A DNA stretch of 64,000 nt, taken from NCBI GenBank assembly GCA_030762935.1, contig CM060899.1, positions 16,971,001 to 17,035,000 of the forward strand. Direction: 5' to 3'. This DNA is from Hymenopus coronatus (Eukaryota > Arthropoda > Insecta > Mantodea > Hymenopodidae). The stretch's first letter is position 1; every line of letters starts with the position of its first letter. This document shows positions 1 to 10,888 of the stretch, one piece after another. The translations under genes and the position numbers were made by a program. Below the pieces are notes generated by a model. That model did not search any database, was not told the DNA's origin, and saw only the letters and a list, made by a program, of their open reading frames with translations.

Positions 1-23
1 CCGAAAAAAGCATTTTGAAAAAA

Positions 24-842
24 ATCTGATGTGTACCACTGCAACAAATTCTTAAAAAGCTTATACTTCTATTTACTTTATGCTAATCAGAAAAAATGAG
101 CAGAAATGGTCTTATTACTTGCTTCCTTGTAAGTAGAAGCGAAATAAGGGACTACCATAGGTTAAAATGATAGTCAAAAGCTGGTTGTTATGTCTATGAA
201 GTTCCTTTGTTTATATGGATAGGAGCTGACAAGTTCCTGTATGAGAAAAGTATAAGTTTTTCATAGCAGGAACCAAAAATAAGGAATGTCTCAGAAACGA
301 CGAACTTACGAAAAAAATGTATATAACATAAATTGTGTGCTTCAACGTGCTCTACATTTTTTGTGTAGTAAGTTTTTGTCCATCTCTTACGGTTTAGCAG
401 TTATTCAAAATTCAGTAAAATTCATCCCGAATAAACTACTCTTCAGAGGCTATTCCCAGAAAATTCAAGATATACATTTTATTTGTCAGGTAAATGTCTT
501 TAATATACGACATTTTAATTAAAATCATTAGAGTCATTTTTAAGAAAATAAAAAATTTCGAAAAAAGTTTCATGTAAAGGGTAGTTGGTGGTGGCGGGAT
601 TTTTCTCAAAATCTTCGTGTCGTATCCCTGGAAGATACTAAACTTAAATACCAAGTTTGGTATTTTACCTACTTTTCGTTTTTGACACACACACACACTG
701 TCCTTTTTCCGAAAATGCTTTTTTTAGTTAAAGGGGGCCCTAAAACATATATTTCCAGTGAAAACTCGGTATCGAATTTTTGGGTGGAGTGCAATACCTT
801 CTCTATAAATATGTACATATTACGTGTAGAGAAAGTAAAAAT
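24..842 (+). repeat. Rpt-W copy 1
   Basis: It runs from AAATCTGATGTG to GTGTAGAGAAAGTAAAA. Bases 1-23 are the end of another copy or fragment. The CA tract is short (ACACACACAC at about 688). Confidence 0.85.
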
Positions 843-1737
843 AAAAATAGCAAGTCTGTTATGGATAATACAGATATTCATTCCTTAGGTGCTTTTTTTC
901 ATGGCAAAGGTCTCGAATATTGTCATTGTAAATATCTGAAGTACTATACACATTCCAATGTATCTCTGGATATCGGTTTTAGTAAGCTTTTACTTGGATC
1001 ATTTTAGGTAACACATGATGATGGTTATTGTTTATGGGCGCTCAACTGCAAGGTCATCAGCGCCCTATTTAGGTAACACAAAGCACATTTCCTTCAACAA
1101 TTCTTTGATAAGTTCCTCTGTGAGAAAATATTTCATAAACTGATAGGGAGTCTCAAGAGTTTTGACCTCGTTGGAGTAATCTAAATATTTTGTAAATACA
1201 AGGTGGTTCATCTGTCCCTTTTTCTCTGGTTTTATGCAACCCGAAGATTACAGTCTAACCTGAAAACATCGTTCCCGAGACCCATCTTCTGCATACTAGC
1301 ATTATAGACTTTGGCGCTGCAAGTTATAGCTAAAAGTAGCGTATTCGTTAGTTTGAGTTTTAAAATGCTCGATTCAGGTTCGAATTTTACCATAACGTTT
1401 ATAATCCGCCCCCCCCCCACTTTCTTTCTTCCTGATTTTGCACAAAGCTAGATGGGATATCAGAACATTTGTTAACTTTCTTAGTTGTTTCTTTTATTGT
1501 TGCTCTCTTTATTTGTGTTTATTCTTACTTTATCAGCTCAGTATTATTTAAAGTCTTAGTGAAGTTTTTTTTCAAACAATTTATAATAAAAATTAAGGAT
1601 CGAAAACTGAAGAACACGTAAAATTAACTGCCGTTTGTTCTTAATTCGTATCCTTTTATTTTTCAGCTAAATATATTAGTGTGGCAAACACTGATCTAAC
1701 TTTACACCTTGATGGATAATACATAAAGAAGAAAAAA
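843..1737. other. single-copy-like stretch
   Basis: This contains the 52-bp hairpin insertion, a short C run at 1409-1418 and AT-rich sequence from 1480. I recognise no gene. Confidence 0.5.
1003..1080. mobile_element. 52-bp hairpin insertion with 13-bp target-site duplication
   Basis: TTTAGGTAACACA occurs at 1003-1015 and 1068-1080. Between them is a 52-bp insert holding a perfect stem GGGCGCT (1036-1042) / AGCGCCC (1059-1065) with a 16-base loop CAACTGCAAGGTCATC. The direct repeat makes this a discrete insertion. Confidence 0.75.
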
Positions 1738-2603
1738 AAATCTGATGGGTACCATTCAATTGACTTTCTCCATATCTCTGCAACAAATTTTTGTTAAAAA
1801 GTTTATGCTTCTATTTACTTCTAGCTAAGTTAGAAAAAAATTACTTGCTTCCTTGTAAGTAGAAGCGAAATATGGGAGCACCATAGGTTAAAGTGATAGT
1901 CAAAATCTGGTTGCTATGTGACCGAAGTTCCTTTGTTGTATGGACAGGAGTTGACAAATTCTTGTATGATAAAAGTAAGTTTTTAAAGCTGAAAACAAAA
2001 ACAAGGAATATCTAAAAAACGGTCAACTCCACGAATAAAATATATATAACATAAAGTGTGTGTTTTAACGTGCTCTACATTTTTGTGTGATAAGTTTTTG
2101 TCCATCTCTTACGGTTTAGCAGTTATGCAAAATTCCGGAAAATTCATCCAGAATAAAGTAGTCTTCAGAGGCTATTCCCAGAAAATTCAAGATATACATA
2201 TTATTTGTCAAGTATATATCTTTAATATATGATATTTTTATCAAAATCGGTAGAGCCATTTTTTAGAAAATCAAATTTTTCGACAATTTTTCCATGTGAA
2301 GGGTAGTTGGGGGTGGGGGAATTTTCTAGAAAATCTTCGTGTTGCATCCTTGGAAGATACTGAACTTAAATACCAAGCTTGGTATTTAACGGTCTTTTCG
2401 TTTTTGAGCTATGCTGCCCACAGACACACTCAGACACTTACACACACACACACTCACGGACCTTTTTTTAAAAAAAAAATTTCGGACTCAGGGGACCCCA
2501 AAACATATATTTTCGGTGAAATCTCGGTATCAAATTTTTGGGTGCATTACAATACCTTCTCTATCCCTATGTACATTGTACATATGGGGCTAGAGAAAGT
2601 AAA
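1738..2603 (+). repeat. Rpt-W copy 2
   Basis: Full length, with a CACAC tract at about 2420-2457. The terminal hairpin here is diverged (CCCTATGTACATTGTACATA). Confidence 0.85.
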
Positions 2604-2785
2604 TAGTTGCACGAGGACTGTGGGACTCGAACTGCTGACACGTTGGAGGTGATAAAGAAACACGACATTAACCAGTTGAGCTACAATCATCGCGCCCGCT
2701 TGTTGCGTTAAAACTTGTAAGCATAGTGTCACACATGTATCCCTCTCCGCTTCTGATCTCTTTATAGCTGTTCTGTGACTCCTTT
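2604..2785 (-). mobile_element. tRNA-like sequence (SINE D) between two Rpt-W copies
   Basis: The reverse complement GATGATTGTAGCTCAACTGG TTAATG...AGCAGTTCGAGTCCCACAG has an A box and a B box; the acceptor and anticodon arms do not fold cleanly, so it is not a functional tRNA. It separates the 3' ends of a plus and a minus Rpt-W copy. Confidence 0.5.
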
Positions 2786-3652
2786 TTACTTTCTCTATAC
2801 GCACTATGTACATAGTGTATAGAGAAGGTATTGCACTCCACCCAACAATTCGATACCCAGTTTTCACTGGAAATATATGTTTTAGGGTCCCCTTTAACTA
2901 AAAAAAGCATTTTCGGAAAAAGGTCTGTGTGTGTTTGTTCGTGCAATTGTGAACACGATAACTCAAAAACGAAAAGTAGGTAAAATACAAAACTTGGTAT
3001 TTAAGTTTAGTATCTTCCAGGGATGCGACACAAAGGTTTTGAGAAAAATTCCCCACCACAAACTACCTTTTACAAGGAACTTTTTTTCGAAAATGATGAT
3101 TTTCGCAAAAATGGCTATAACAATTTTGATTAAAATAACATATATTAAATATATTTACCTGACAAATAAAATGTATATCTTGAATTTTCTGGGAATAGCC
3201 TCTGGAGACTACTTTATTCTGGACGAATTTTACGGAATTTTGCATAACTGCTAAACCGTAAGACTTAGATAAGAACTTACTACACAAGAAATGTAGAGCA
3301 CATTAAAACACACAATTTATGTTAGATACATTTTTTTCTAGGAGTTGATGTTTATGAGATATTCCTTATTTTTTGTTTTACCTTTAAAAACCTTACTTTT
3401 CTCACACGGAAATTTGTCAACTCTTGTCCATACAAATAAAGGAATTTCGGTCATACCAGATTTTGACTATCACTTTAACCTATGGTTCTCCCTTATATCG
3501 TTTCTACTTATAAGGAAATAAGTAATAGGGCTATTTCTGCTGATTTTTTTTAGATTAGTATGGATTAAATAGAAGCATAGGCTTTTTAACAATAATATTG
3601 TGTTGCAGAGATATAGAGAAGGTCACGTGAATGGAACACATCAGATTTTTCT
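2786..3652 (-). repeat. Rpt-W copy 3
   Basis: Full length, in inverted orientation to copy 2; terminal hairpin ACTATGTACATAGT near 2805-2818. The GT tract is nearly lost. Confidence 0.85.
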
Positions 3653-3849
3653 TCATTAACTCGGTGTAGTTATGACCTCTGCTGGAGAACTCTGGCAAAG
3701 GTATGTAACAAGACACGTTGCTGTGCATTTGCAACTAGATTTAGTTCAGGAAATTTCAAACATCAACCTACAAATCAGTATTTAAAACTACGTATGTTGC
3801 AGATATACTACATATGCATAAGAATATATTCCCTGTCATGGGCAGAAAA

Positions 3850-5312
3850 ATATTAGATACCGATATTTCACCGTAAACATTTGAGGACCCCTGATTAAAA
3901 AAAAAGTATTTTAGGAAAAGTTACGTGTATGGGGGGCAGCATAACTCAAAACGAACAATCGGATAACACCAAACTTGGTATTTAAGCGCAGAATCTAGCA
4001 TCTTCCAATGAAACGACAGGAAGATATTCAGCAAAATATTTCCACCCAAAACTGCCCTTACATTTTTAGAAATTTTCAATTTTCTAAAAAATGGCACTAA
4101 CGATTTTGATTAAAATGTTATTTAAATGCAAGTTATTTAAATGGAAAATGAGATGAATATCTTGAATTTTCTGAAAAAAAAAAAAGAAAACCTCTGAATT
4201 CTTTATTCTGAATGACATTTTAAAAACTGGGAAACTGTATTAGATAGAAAAAAAAACTGATTTGTCCCATTCATATGACTTTCTCTACATCTCTGCAAAA
4301 AGGTTAAATGTTAAAGAGATAGTGAAAGGTTGTTGCTATGTGACTGAAGTTCCTTTGTTTGTATGGAAACGAGTTGACAAATTCCTGTATGAGAAAAGTA
4401 TAACTATTTAAACCTGAAACCAAGAGCAAGGAATATTTTAAAAACGATCAAGTCCACGAAAAAACTGTATATATCATAAATTGTGTGTTTTAACGTGCTC
4501 TACATCATTTGTGTTTTAAGTTTTTGTCCATCTCTTACGGTTATGCAGTTATTCAAAATTCCGTAAAAACTAACCAGAATAAAGTAGACTTCAGATGCTA
4601 TTACCAGAAAATTCAAGATATGCATTTTATTTGTCAGGCAAATATCTTGAATATACGAAATTTTAATCAAAATTGTTAGAGCTATTTTTCAGAAAATCAA
4701 AATTTTCGAAAAAAGTTCATTATAAAGGGTAGTTTGGTGTGGGGGGGGGATTTTTCTCAAAATCTTCGTGTCGCATCCCTGGAAGTTACTGAACTTAAAT
4801 ACCAGTATGGTATTTTGCCGACTTTTCGTTTTAGAGTTATCGTGTTCAAAGACACATGGACACACGGATATACACACGAACCTTTTTCTGAACTTGCTTC
4901 TTTTGGATACAGGCAACCCTATAGCATATATTTCCGGTGAAATCTCGGTATCGAATTTTTTGTGTGGAGTGCAATACTTTCTCTATACACTATGCACATA
5001 GTGCGTATAGAGAAAGTAAAAATCGGATGATACTAAACTTGGTATTTAAGCGCAGCATCTAGCATCTTCCAATGATGCGACAGGAAGATTTTCAGGAAAA
5101 TCTCTCCACCCAAAACTGCCCTTACATGGAACATTTTTAGAAATTTACATTTTCTAAAAAATTGCTCTAACGATTTTGATTAAAATACTATAATATGCGA
5201 GTTATTTAGACGGTAAATTAGATGAATATCTTGAATTTTCTGAAAAAAAAAACTCTCCAAATTTCTCTTCATTCTGAATGACTTTTTAAAAACTGGGAAA
5301 CTGCGTTAGATA
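3850..5312. repeat. Rpt-W copies 4-6 (partial minus, full plus, partial minus)
   Basis: Minus fragments 3850-4250 and 5024-5312 share derived wording (GCGCAGCATCTAGCATCTTCC-like and CCACCCAAAACTGCCC), marking a subfamily. They flank a plus copy at 4252-5018. Position 3653-3849 has no recognisable feature. Confidence 0.78.
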
Positions 5313-5534
5313 AAAAATTACAGTAAAATAATAATAACATAATAATATCGGTAGTTTTCCGTTAGAGAGTTTTGTCATTTCCAAGTTTAATCTAAGTTTT
5401 GTAAATTTGTATCTCGTTAAAACAAAATATTTCATATACATCCATTGTATTGGTTAGCATTAATCTAGGTAAAGTAACAGCTTATGAGTCAATTAACCTT
5501 AATTTGCATAAATCTTGGTAAAGATATACTTTAT

Positions 5535-7146
5535 TACTTTCTCTAATCCGCTTGTGCTATGTACATAGTGTATAGAGAAGGTATTGCATTGCACCCACAA
5601 ATTCGATACCGAGATTTCACCAGAAATATATGTTTTGAGGCCCCCTGAATCAAAAACAAAAGTATTTTTAGAGAAATGTTCGTGTGTGGCTGTCTGTCTA
5701 TCTGTCTATGTATGTGTGTGTGTCTGTGGGCAGCATAGCTCAAAATCAAAAAGACCTCTAAATACCAAACTTGGTATTTAAGTTTGGTATCGTCCAAGGA
5801 TGCGACACGAAGATTTTCAAAAAAATCCCCCCATCCCAAACTACCCTTTACATGGAACAAATTTCGAAGCTTTTGACTATCTTAAAATGGCTCTAACGAT
5901 TTTGGTTAAAATATCGTATATTACAGATATTTACCTCACAAATAAAATGTATATCTTGAATTTTCTGGGAATAGTCTCTGAAGACTACTTTATTCTGGAT
6001 GAATTTTACGGAATTTTGCATAGCTGCTAAACCGTAAGACATGGCAAAAAATTACCACACAAAAAATGTAGAGCCCTTTAAAACACACAATTTATGTTAT
6101 ATGCAGTTTTTTCATGGAGTTGATCGTTTTTGAGATATTTGTTATTTTTGGTTTCAGCTTTAAAAAGTATACATTTCTCACATAGGACTTTGTCAACTCC
6201 TATCCATACAAATAAAGGAGCTTCAATCACATAGCAACCAGCTTTTGACTACCACTTTAACCTATGGTACTCCCTTATTTCGCTCCTACTTACAAGGAAG
6301 CAAGTAATGAGACTATTTCTGCTATTTTTTTTTTTCGATTAGCATTAAACAAATAGAACAATAAGCTTTTTAACAATAATTCGTTGCAGAGATGTAGAGA
6401 AAGTCATGTGAATGGAATGCATCTTATTTTTATAAACATATCCGCGTGTCTGTATGTATGGGTGTGTTTGTGGGCAGCATAGCTCAAAAACGAAAAGTCA
6501 GCTAAATACCAAACTCGATATTTAAGTTCAATTTCATATCTTCCAAGGATGCGATACGAAGATTTTCAGGAAAATCCTCCCCCCCCCCAACTAGCCTTTA
6601 CATGGTTTATTTTTCAAATATTTTGAGTCTATCAAAAATGACGAATGATTTTGATTAAAATGTCGTATATTAAAGATATTTACATTACAAATAAACGGCA
6701 TATTTTGAATTTTTGGGAATACTTTCTGAACACCTCTTTATTCTGAATGAGTTTTGCATAACGGTTAAACCATAAACAAAAAATGCAGATTTGGTTAAAA
6801 CATGCAGTTTATCTCATATTCGGTTTTCTTGTAGAGAAAATGTTTGTCGAGATATCCCTTTTATTATTTTTAAACTGCCTTAACTTTCCTCAAACGGGAC
6901 CATGCTAAGTGAACCGAACTTCAATTGTTTCACAGAGCGACCAGCTTTTTAAACATTTCACTGTCACTTTAGCCTAATGTACCCCCCTTATTTCCCTTCT
7001 ACTTATAAGGAACTAAGCAATAAGAACAATTCGCTAATGTTTATCTCGATTAGCATGATGTGGATAAAAGAATAATTTTTTGTGCGATTAGTTTGTTTAT
7101 GGAACAGCTAGAGAAACTTATGTGAATGGAACACATAGATTTTTAA
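5535..7146 (-). repeat. Rpt-W copies 7 and 8, head to tail
   Basis: Copy 7 (5535-6430) is full length. Copy 8 (6440-7146) lacks the terminal-hairpin end and begins near the GT tract. The 5313-5534 stretch before them is AT-rich without features. Confidence 0.82.
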
Positions 7147-7190
7147 CAAATTTGTGAAATTTGTGGAGTTAAAAGAATAATTATTTAGTA

Positions 7191-7296
7191 GATAAGTAGA
7201 GTCAGACTGAAAAGCTCAATGCCACAGCCTGGATTTGAACCACAGATCTCCCGGTCTCTCGCCGACTGCTCTACCACTGAGCTACCATGGCAGCAT
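7191..7296 (-). mobile_element. tRNA-like element E, copy 1
   Basis: The reverse complement GGTAGCTCAGTGGTAGAGCA..GTGGTTCAAATCCAGGC has perfect-looking A and B boxes. It ends in a conserved tail CTTTTCAGTCTGACTCTAC. The same unit lies inverted at 7545-7645. Confidence 0.65.
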
Positions 7297-7471
7297 GGTA
7301 GCCTAGCATTGGATTTCTCAATTTACTCGCATGTTTCCAGGTAAACCACAAGGGGATCTGAAATTATTTTGAGATGACAACCCCAATAATGACTTACAAT
7401 ATTGTAAGTACTTTAAGTCCCAGGATTCATAGTATAGCCAACTATTATGGACAATTGGATAATTTAAATTA

Positions 7472-7674
7472 TTTTCTCACAGAAACCGTGTGTAGGACAG
7501 GAGTTGGATAAGTAGAGCCAGACTGAAATTCAAAGGAAGCCATGCATGCTCAGTGGTAGAGCAACCGTTTAGAAACTGGAAGAGTCGTGGTTCAAATCTA
7601 GGCTCTATCATTGAATTTTTCAGTCTGACTCTACATCTCCAACTCCTGTCCTACCAACGGTTCTGTGAGAAAAC
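7472..7674. repeat. about 60-bp inverted repeat flanking a tRNA-like core
   Basis: Left arm TTTTCTCACAGAAACCG...GGACAGGAGTTGG...CAGACTGAAATTCAA pairs with the right arm (reverse complement TTTTCTCACAGAACCG...GGACAGGAGTTGG...CAGACTGAAAAATTCAA). Most positions pair, with a few mismatches. It is a foldback arrangement around tRNA-like element E copy 2. Confidence 0.72.
7545..7645 (+). mobile_element. tRNA-like element E, copy 2, inside a hairpin
   Basis: GCATGCTCAGTGGTAGAGCA...GTGGTTCAAATCTAGGC followed by TTTTTCAGTCTGACTCTAC matches copy 1. It sits in the loop and right arm of an inverted repeat of about 60 bp (7472-7533 against 7611-7674). Confidence 0.65.
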
Positions 7675-7917
7675 AATTAAAATTAATCATTAAGTAATGT
7701 TTTATTATATAATTTTAATGTGTATTTTACTATATGTTTATATACCTGCATGGTTAACACTTTTCCACCTTTCACAGAAATTCTGTATGAAGTTCTATAT
7801 AAACCTCGTATGAGATTTATTTTGAAACATACTTTCATATGTTTTATTTAGGTGTAATACAAAATTTGTATTTCATGTTGTAAGAAAATGAATTTTGACC
7901 TTAACAATATGTAAAAA

Positions 7918-8634
7918 TGAGATGTGTTCCATTCACATGACTTTCTCTACACATTTGTAATAAGTTATTGTTAATGAGCTTATTCTTCTATTTACTTCAT
8001 GCTAATCGAGGTAAGCGGCCTTATTTCTTAGTTCCTTAATAAGTAGAAGGGAAATAAGGGAATACACTAGGCTAAACCGACAGACACATGTTTTAAAATG
8101 CGGTTGCTATGGGATTAAAATCCGTTGCTTTGTGTGGCCAGAAGTTGACAAGTTCCCGTAACAGAAAAGTTTTAAGATTTTAAAAGTGTAACCAATATCA
8201 AAGAATATCTCGAAAACGGCCAACTCCACGAAAAAATTGTGTGTTTTGAGGAGATACACATTTCTTGTGTAGTAAGTTTTTGTCTATGTCTTACGGTTTA
8301 GCAGTTATGCAAAATTCAATAAAAATCATGCAGAATAAAGAGGTTTTAATTGCTATTCCCAGAAAATTTAAGATATACATTTCGTTTGTCATAAACATAT
8401 CTTAAACATACGGTATTTTAATCAAAATCATTAGAGACATTTTTGAGAAAATCAACATTTTAAAAACATGTTCCACATAAAGAGTAGTTGGGGGTTAGGG
8501 GATTTTTTTTTTAAATCTTCATGTCGTGTCCTTGGAAGATACCAAAGTGAAATACCAAGTTTGGTATTTAACGGCCTTTTCGTTTTTGTGTTATGCTGTC
8601 CACAGAAACACATAGACGGACACACACCAGCACG

Positions 8635-8675
<41 letters not shown>

Positions 8676-8689
8676 AGCTTTTTCTAAAT

Positions 8690-8724
<35 letters not shown>

Positions 8725-9577
8725 GATTCATGAGGTTCTAAAACATGTATTTCCGGGATCGAATTTTGGGTGATATACAATACCTTCTCTATGCACCATG
8801 TACATGGTACGTGCAGAGAAAGTATCATTAGAGTAAAAAATCTGATGTGTTCCATTCACATGCCTTTCTCTACATATCTGCAATAAGTTAAGCTAAGGCT
8901 TCTTTTTACTTCCTGCTAATCGAGAAAAAATTAGCAGAAATAGTCTTATTACTTACTTCCTTGTAGTAGAAGCGAAATAAGGGAGTACCATAGATTAAAT
9001 TGATAGGCAAAAGCTGGTTGCTATGTGACTGAAGTTCCTTTGTTTGTATGGATAGGAGTTGACAAATGAGAAAAGTATGTTTTTAAAGCTGAAACCAATA
9101 ACAAGGAATACCTCAAAAACGATCAACTCCACGAAAAAAATGTATAGAACATAAATTGTGTGTTTTATCATGATCTATATTTTTGTGTAGTAAGTTTTTG
9201 TCTATCTCTTATGGTTTACCAGTTATGCAAAATTCCGTAAAATTCATCCAGAATAAAGTAGTCTTTAGAGGATATTCCCAAAAAATTCAAAATATACATT
9301 TTATTTGTCAGGTAAATATCTTAAATATACGATATTTTAATAAAAATCGTAGAGCCATTTTTGAGAAAATCAAAACGGTCTTTTCGTTTTTGAGCTATGC
9401 TGTCCACAGACACAGACAGACTGACAGACACAGACATTTTTCCAAAATACTTTTTTTTTTGGATTCAGGGGGACCCAAAACATGTATTTCCGGTGAAATC
9501 TCGGTATCGGATTTTTGGGTGCAATACAATACCTTCTCTATACACTATGTATATAGTACGTGTTGAGAAAGTAAAAA
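7918..9577 (+). repeat. Rpt-W copies 9 and 10, head to tail
   Basis: Copy 9 (7918-8832) has a (CA)n run at about 8636-8672 and a T run at 8691-8723. Its terminal hairpin has the variant GCACCATGTACATGGT with paired changes. Copy 10 (8840-9577) has an internal deletion of about 140 bp at about 9373. Confidence 0.85.
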
Positions 9578-9720
9578 CTAACCTATAATGTCGAATGAGC
9601 TAGCTAGTCTACACAAATGCTTGGTGATGTCGATACTCTAACCAGAGCGAGAAGCCGATAAATCGCACGAAATAGGTTTCTTGAACCCACTTCTGTCTGC
9701 TGACGACACTTCTATTTCAG

Positions 9721-9864
9721 GAGGGGTTGCGTGTGTCAAGAGACACTCGAAGAAGCATCCTGCTGTGGCAAAAGCATTAATTAGGGCAAGGAGCACTTGT
9801 AATCAATATCCTCTATCGTACTTTACTACAGCCGTGCTTCATATGCGAACAAAACTGATGACAG
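9721..9864 (+). CDS. candidate internal exon of an unrecognised transcript
   Basis: A 144-bp stretch bounded by a good acceptor (ACTTCTATTTCAG) and donor (GACAG|GTAAAA) lies in non-repeat sequence between Rpt-W copies. It is divisible by three and fully open in one frame, in and out in phase 1. The peptide includes VKRHSKKHPAVAKALIRAR and a following NQYPLSYFTTAVLHM. I do not recognise the family. It could be a coding exon of a gene upstream of the channel, a non-coding exon, or a relic of another transposon. Confidence 0.33.
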
Positions 9865-9931
9865 GTAAAACACGAGTGCGTTCAGAAATATGCGCTTACC
9901 TTAAACTTGCTTAATCAAAACAACGCAGGTA

Positions 9932-10878
9932 AAAATCTCATGTCTTCCATTTTGTACTTATTCCGCAACAAATTATTGTCACAAAAGCTTAATCTTCTAT
10001 GTAATTCATACTAAACGAGATAAACATAGTCAAAATTGTCATATTACGTATTTCCTAGTACATAAGATAAATAAGAGTGTATACTAGACTAAAGATGTAA
10101 CTGGTGGCTACATGATCACATTGAAATTCAGTTCTCTTTTCATGACTAGGAATTGAAAGAGAGAGGGAGATAAAGAATAACGACTTCCCATTTTAGAAAA
10201 AAATCTGATGTGTACCATTCACATGATTTTCTCTATATACCTGCAACAAATTATTCTTAAAAAGCTTATATTTCTATTAAATTCATGCTAATCAGAAACA
10301 TTTAGCAGAAATAGTCTTATTACTTGCTTCCTTGTAAGTAGAAGCGAAATAAGGGAGTACCATAAGTTAAAGGGATAGTCAAAAGCTGGTTGCTTTGTGA
10401 CTTATGTTCCTTTGTTTGTATGGACAGCAGATGACAAATTCCTGTATGAGAAAAGTATAAGTTTTTCATAGCAGAAACCAAAAACAGGAATGTCTCAAAA
10501 ACGATGAACTTCACGTAAAAAAGTATATTGCGTAAATTGTGTGTTTTAACGTGCTCTACATTTTTTGTGTGGTAAGCTTTTGCCTATCTCTTAAGGTTTA
10601 GCAGTTATTCAAAATTCCTTAAAATTCATCCAGAATAAACTACTCTTCAGAGGCTAATCCTAGAAAATTCAAGATATACATTTTATTTGTCAGATATACG
10701 AAATTTTAATCAAAATCGTTAGAGCCATTTTTGAGAAAATCAAAATTTTCGAAAGAAACTCCATGTAAAGGGTAGTTGGGGGTGGGGGGATTTTGCTCAA
10801 AATCTTCGTGTCGCATCCCTGGAAGATACTAAACTTAAATACCAAATACCAAAATACCAAATTTGGTATTTTATTGTG
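9932..10878 (+). repeat. Rpt-W copies 11 (degenerate) and 12
   Basis: 9932-10170 retains only the 5' third, heavily mutated. 10199-10878 is intact to the AAATACCAA palindrome (partly triplicated there), then breaks off. Confidence 0.75.
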
Positions 10879-10888
10879 CAAATGCTTT

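Noticed and set aside
7191..7645. Functional tRNA genes suggested by A and B boxes
   Set aside because: Acceptor stems and anticodon arms do not pair properly and both units carry the same repeat tail, so they are SINE-like.
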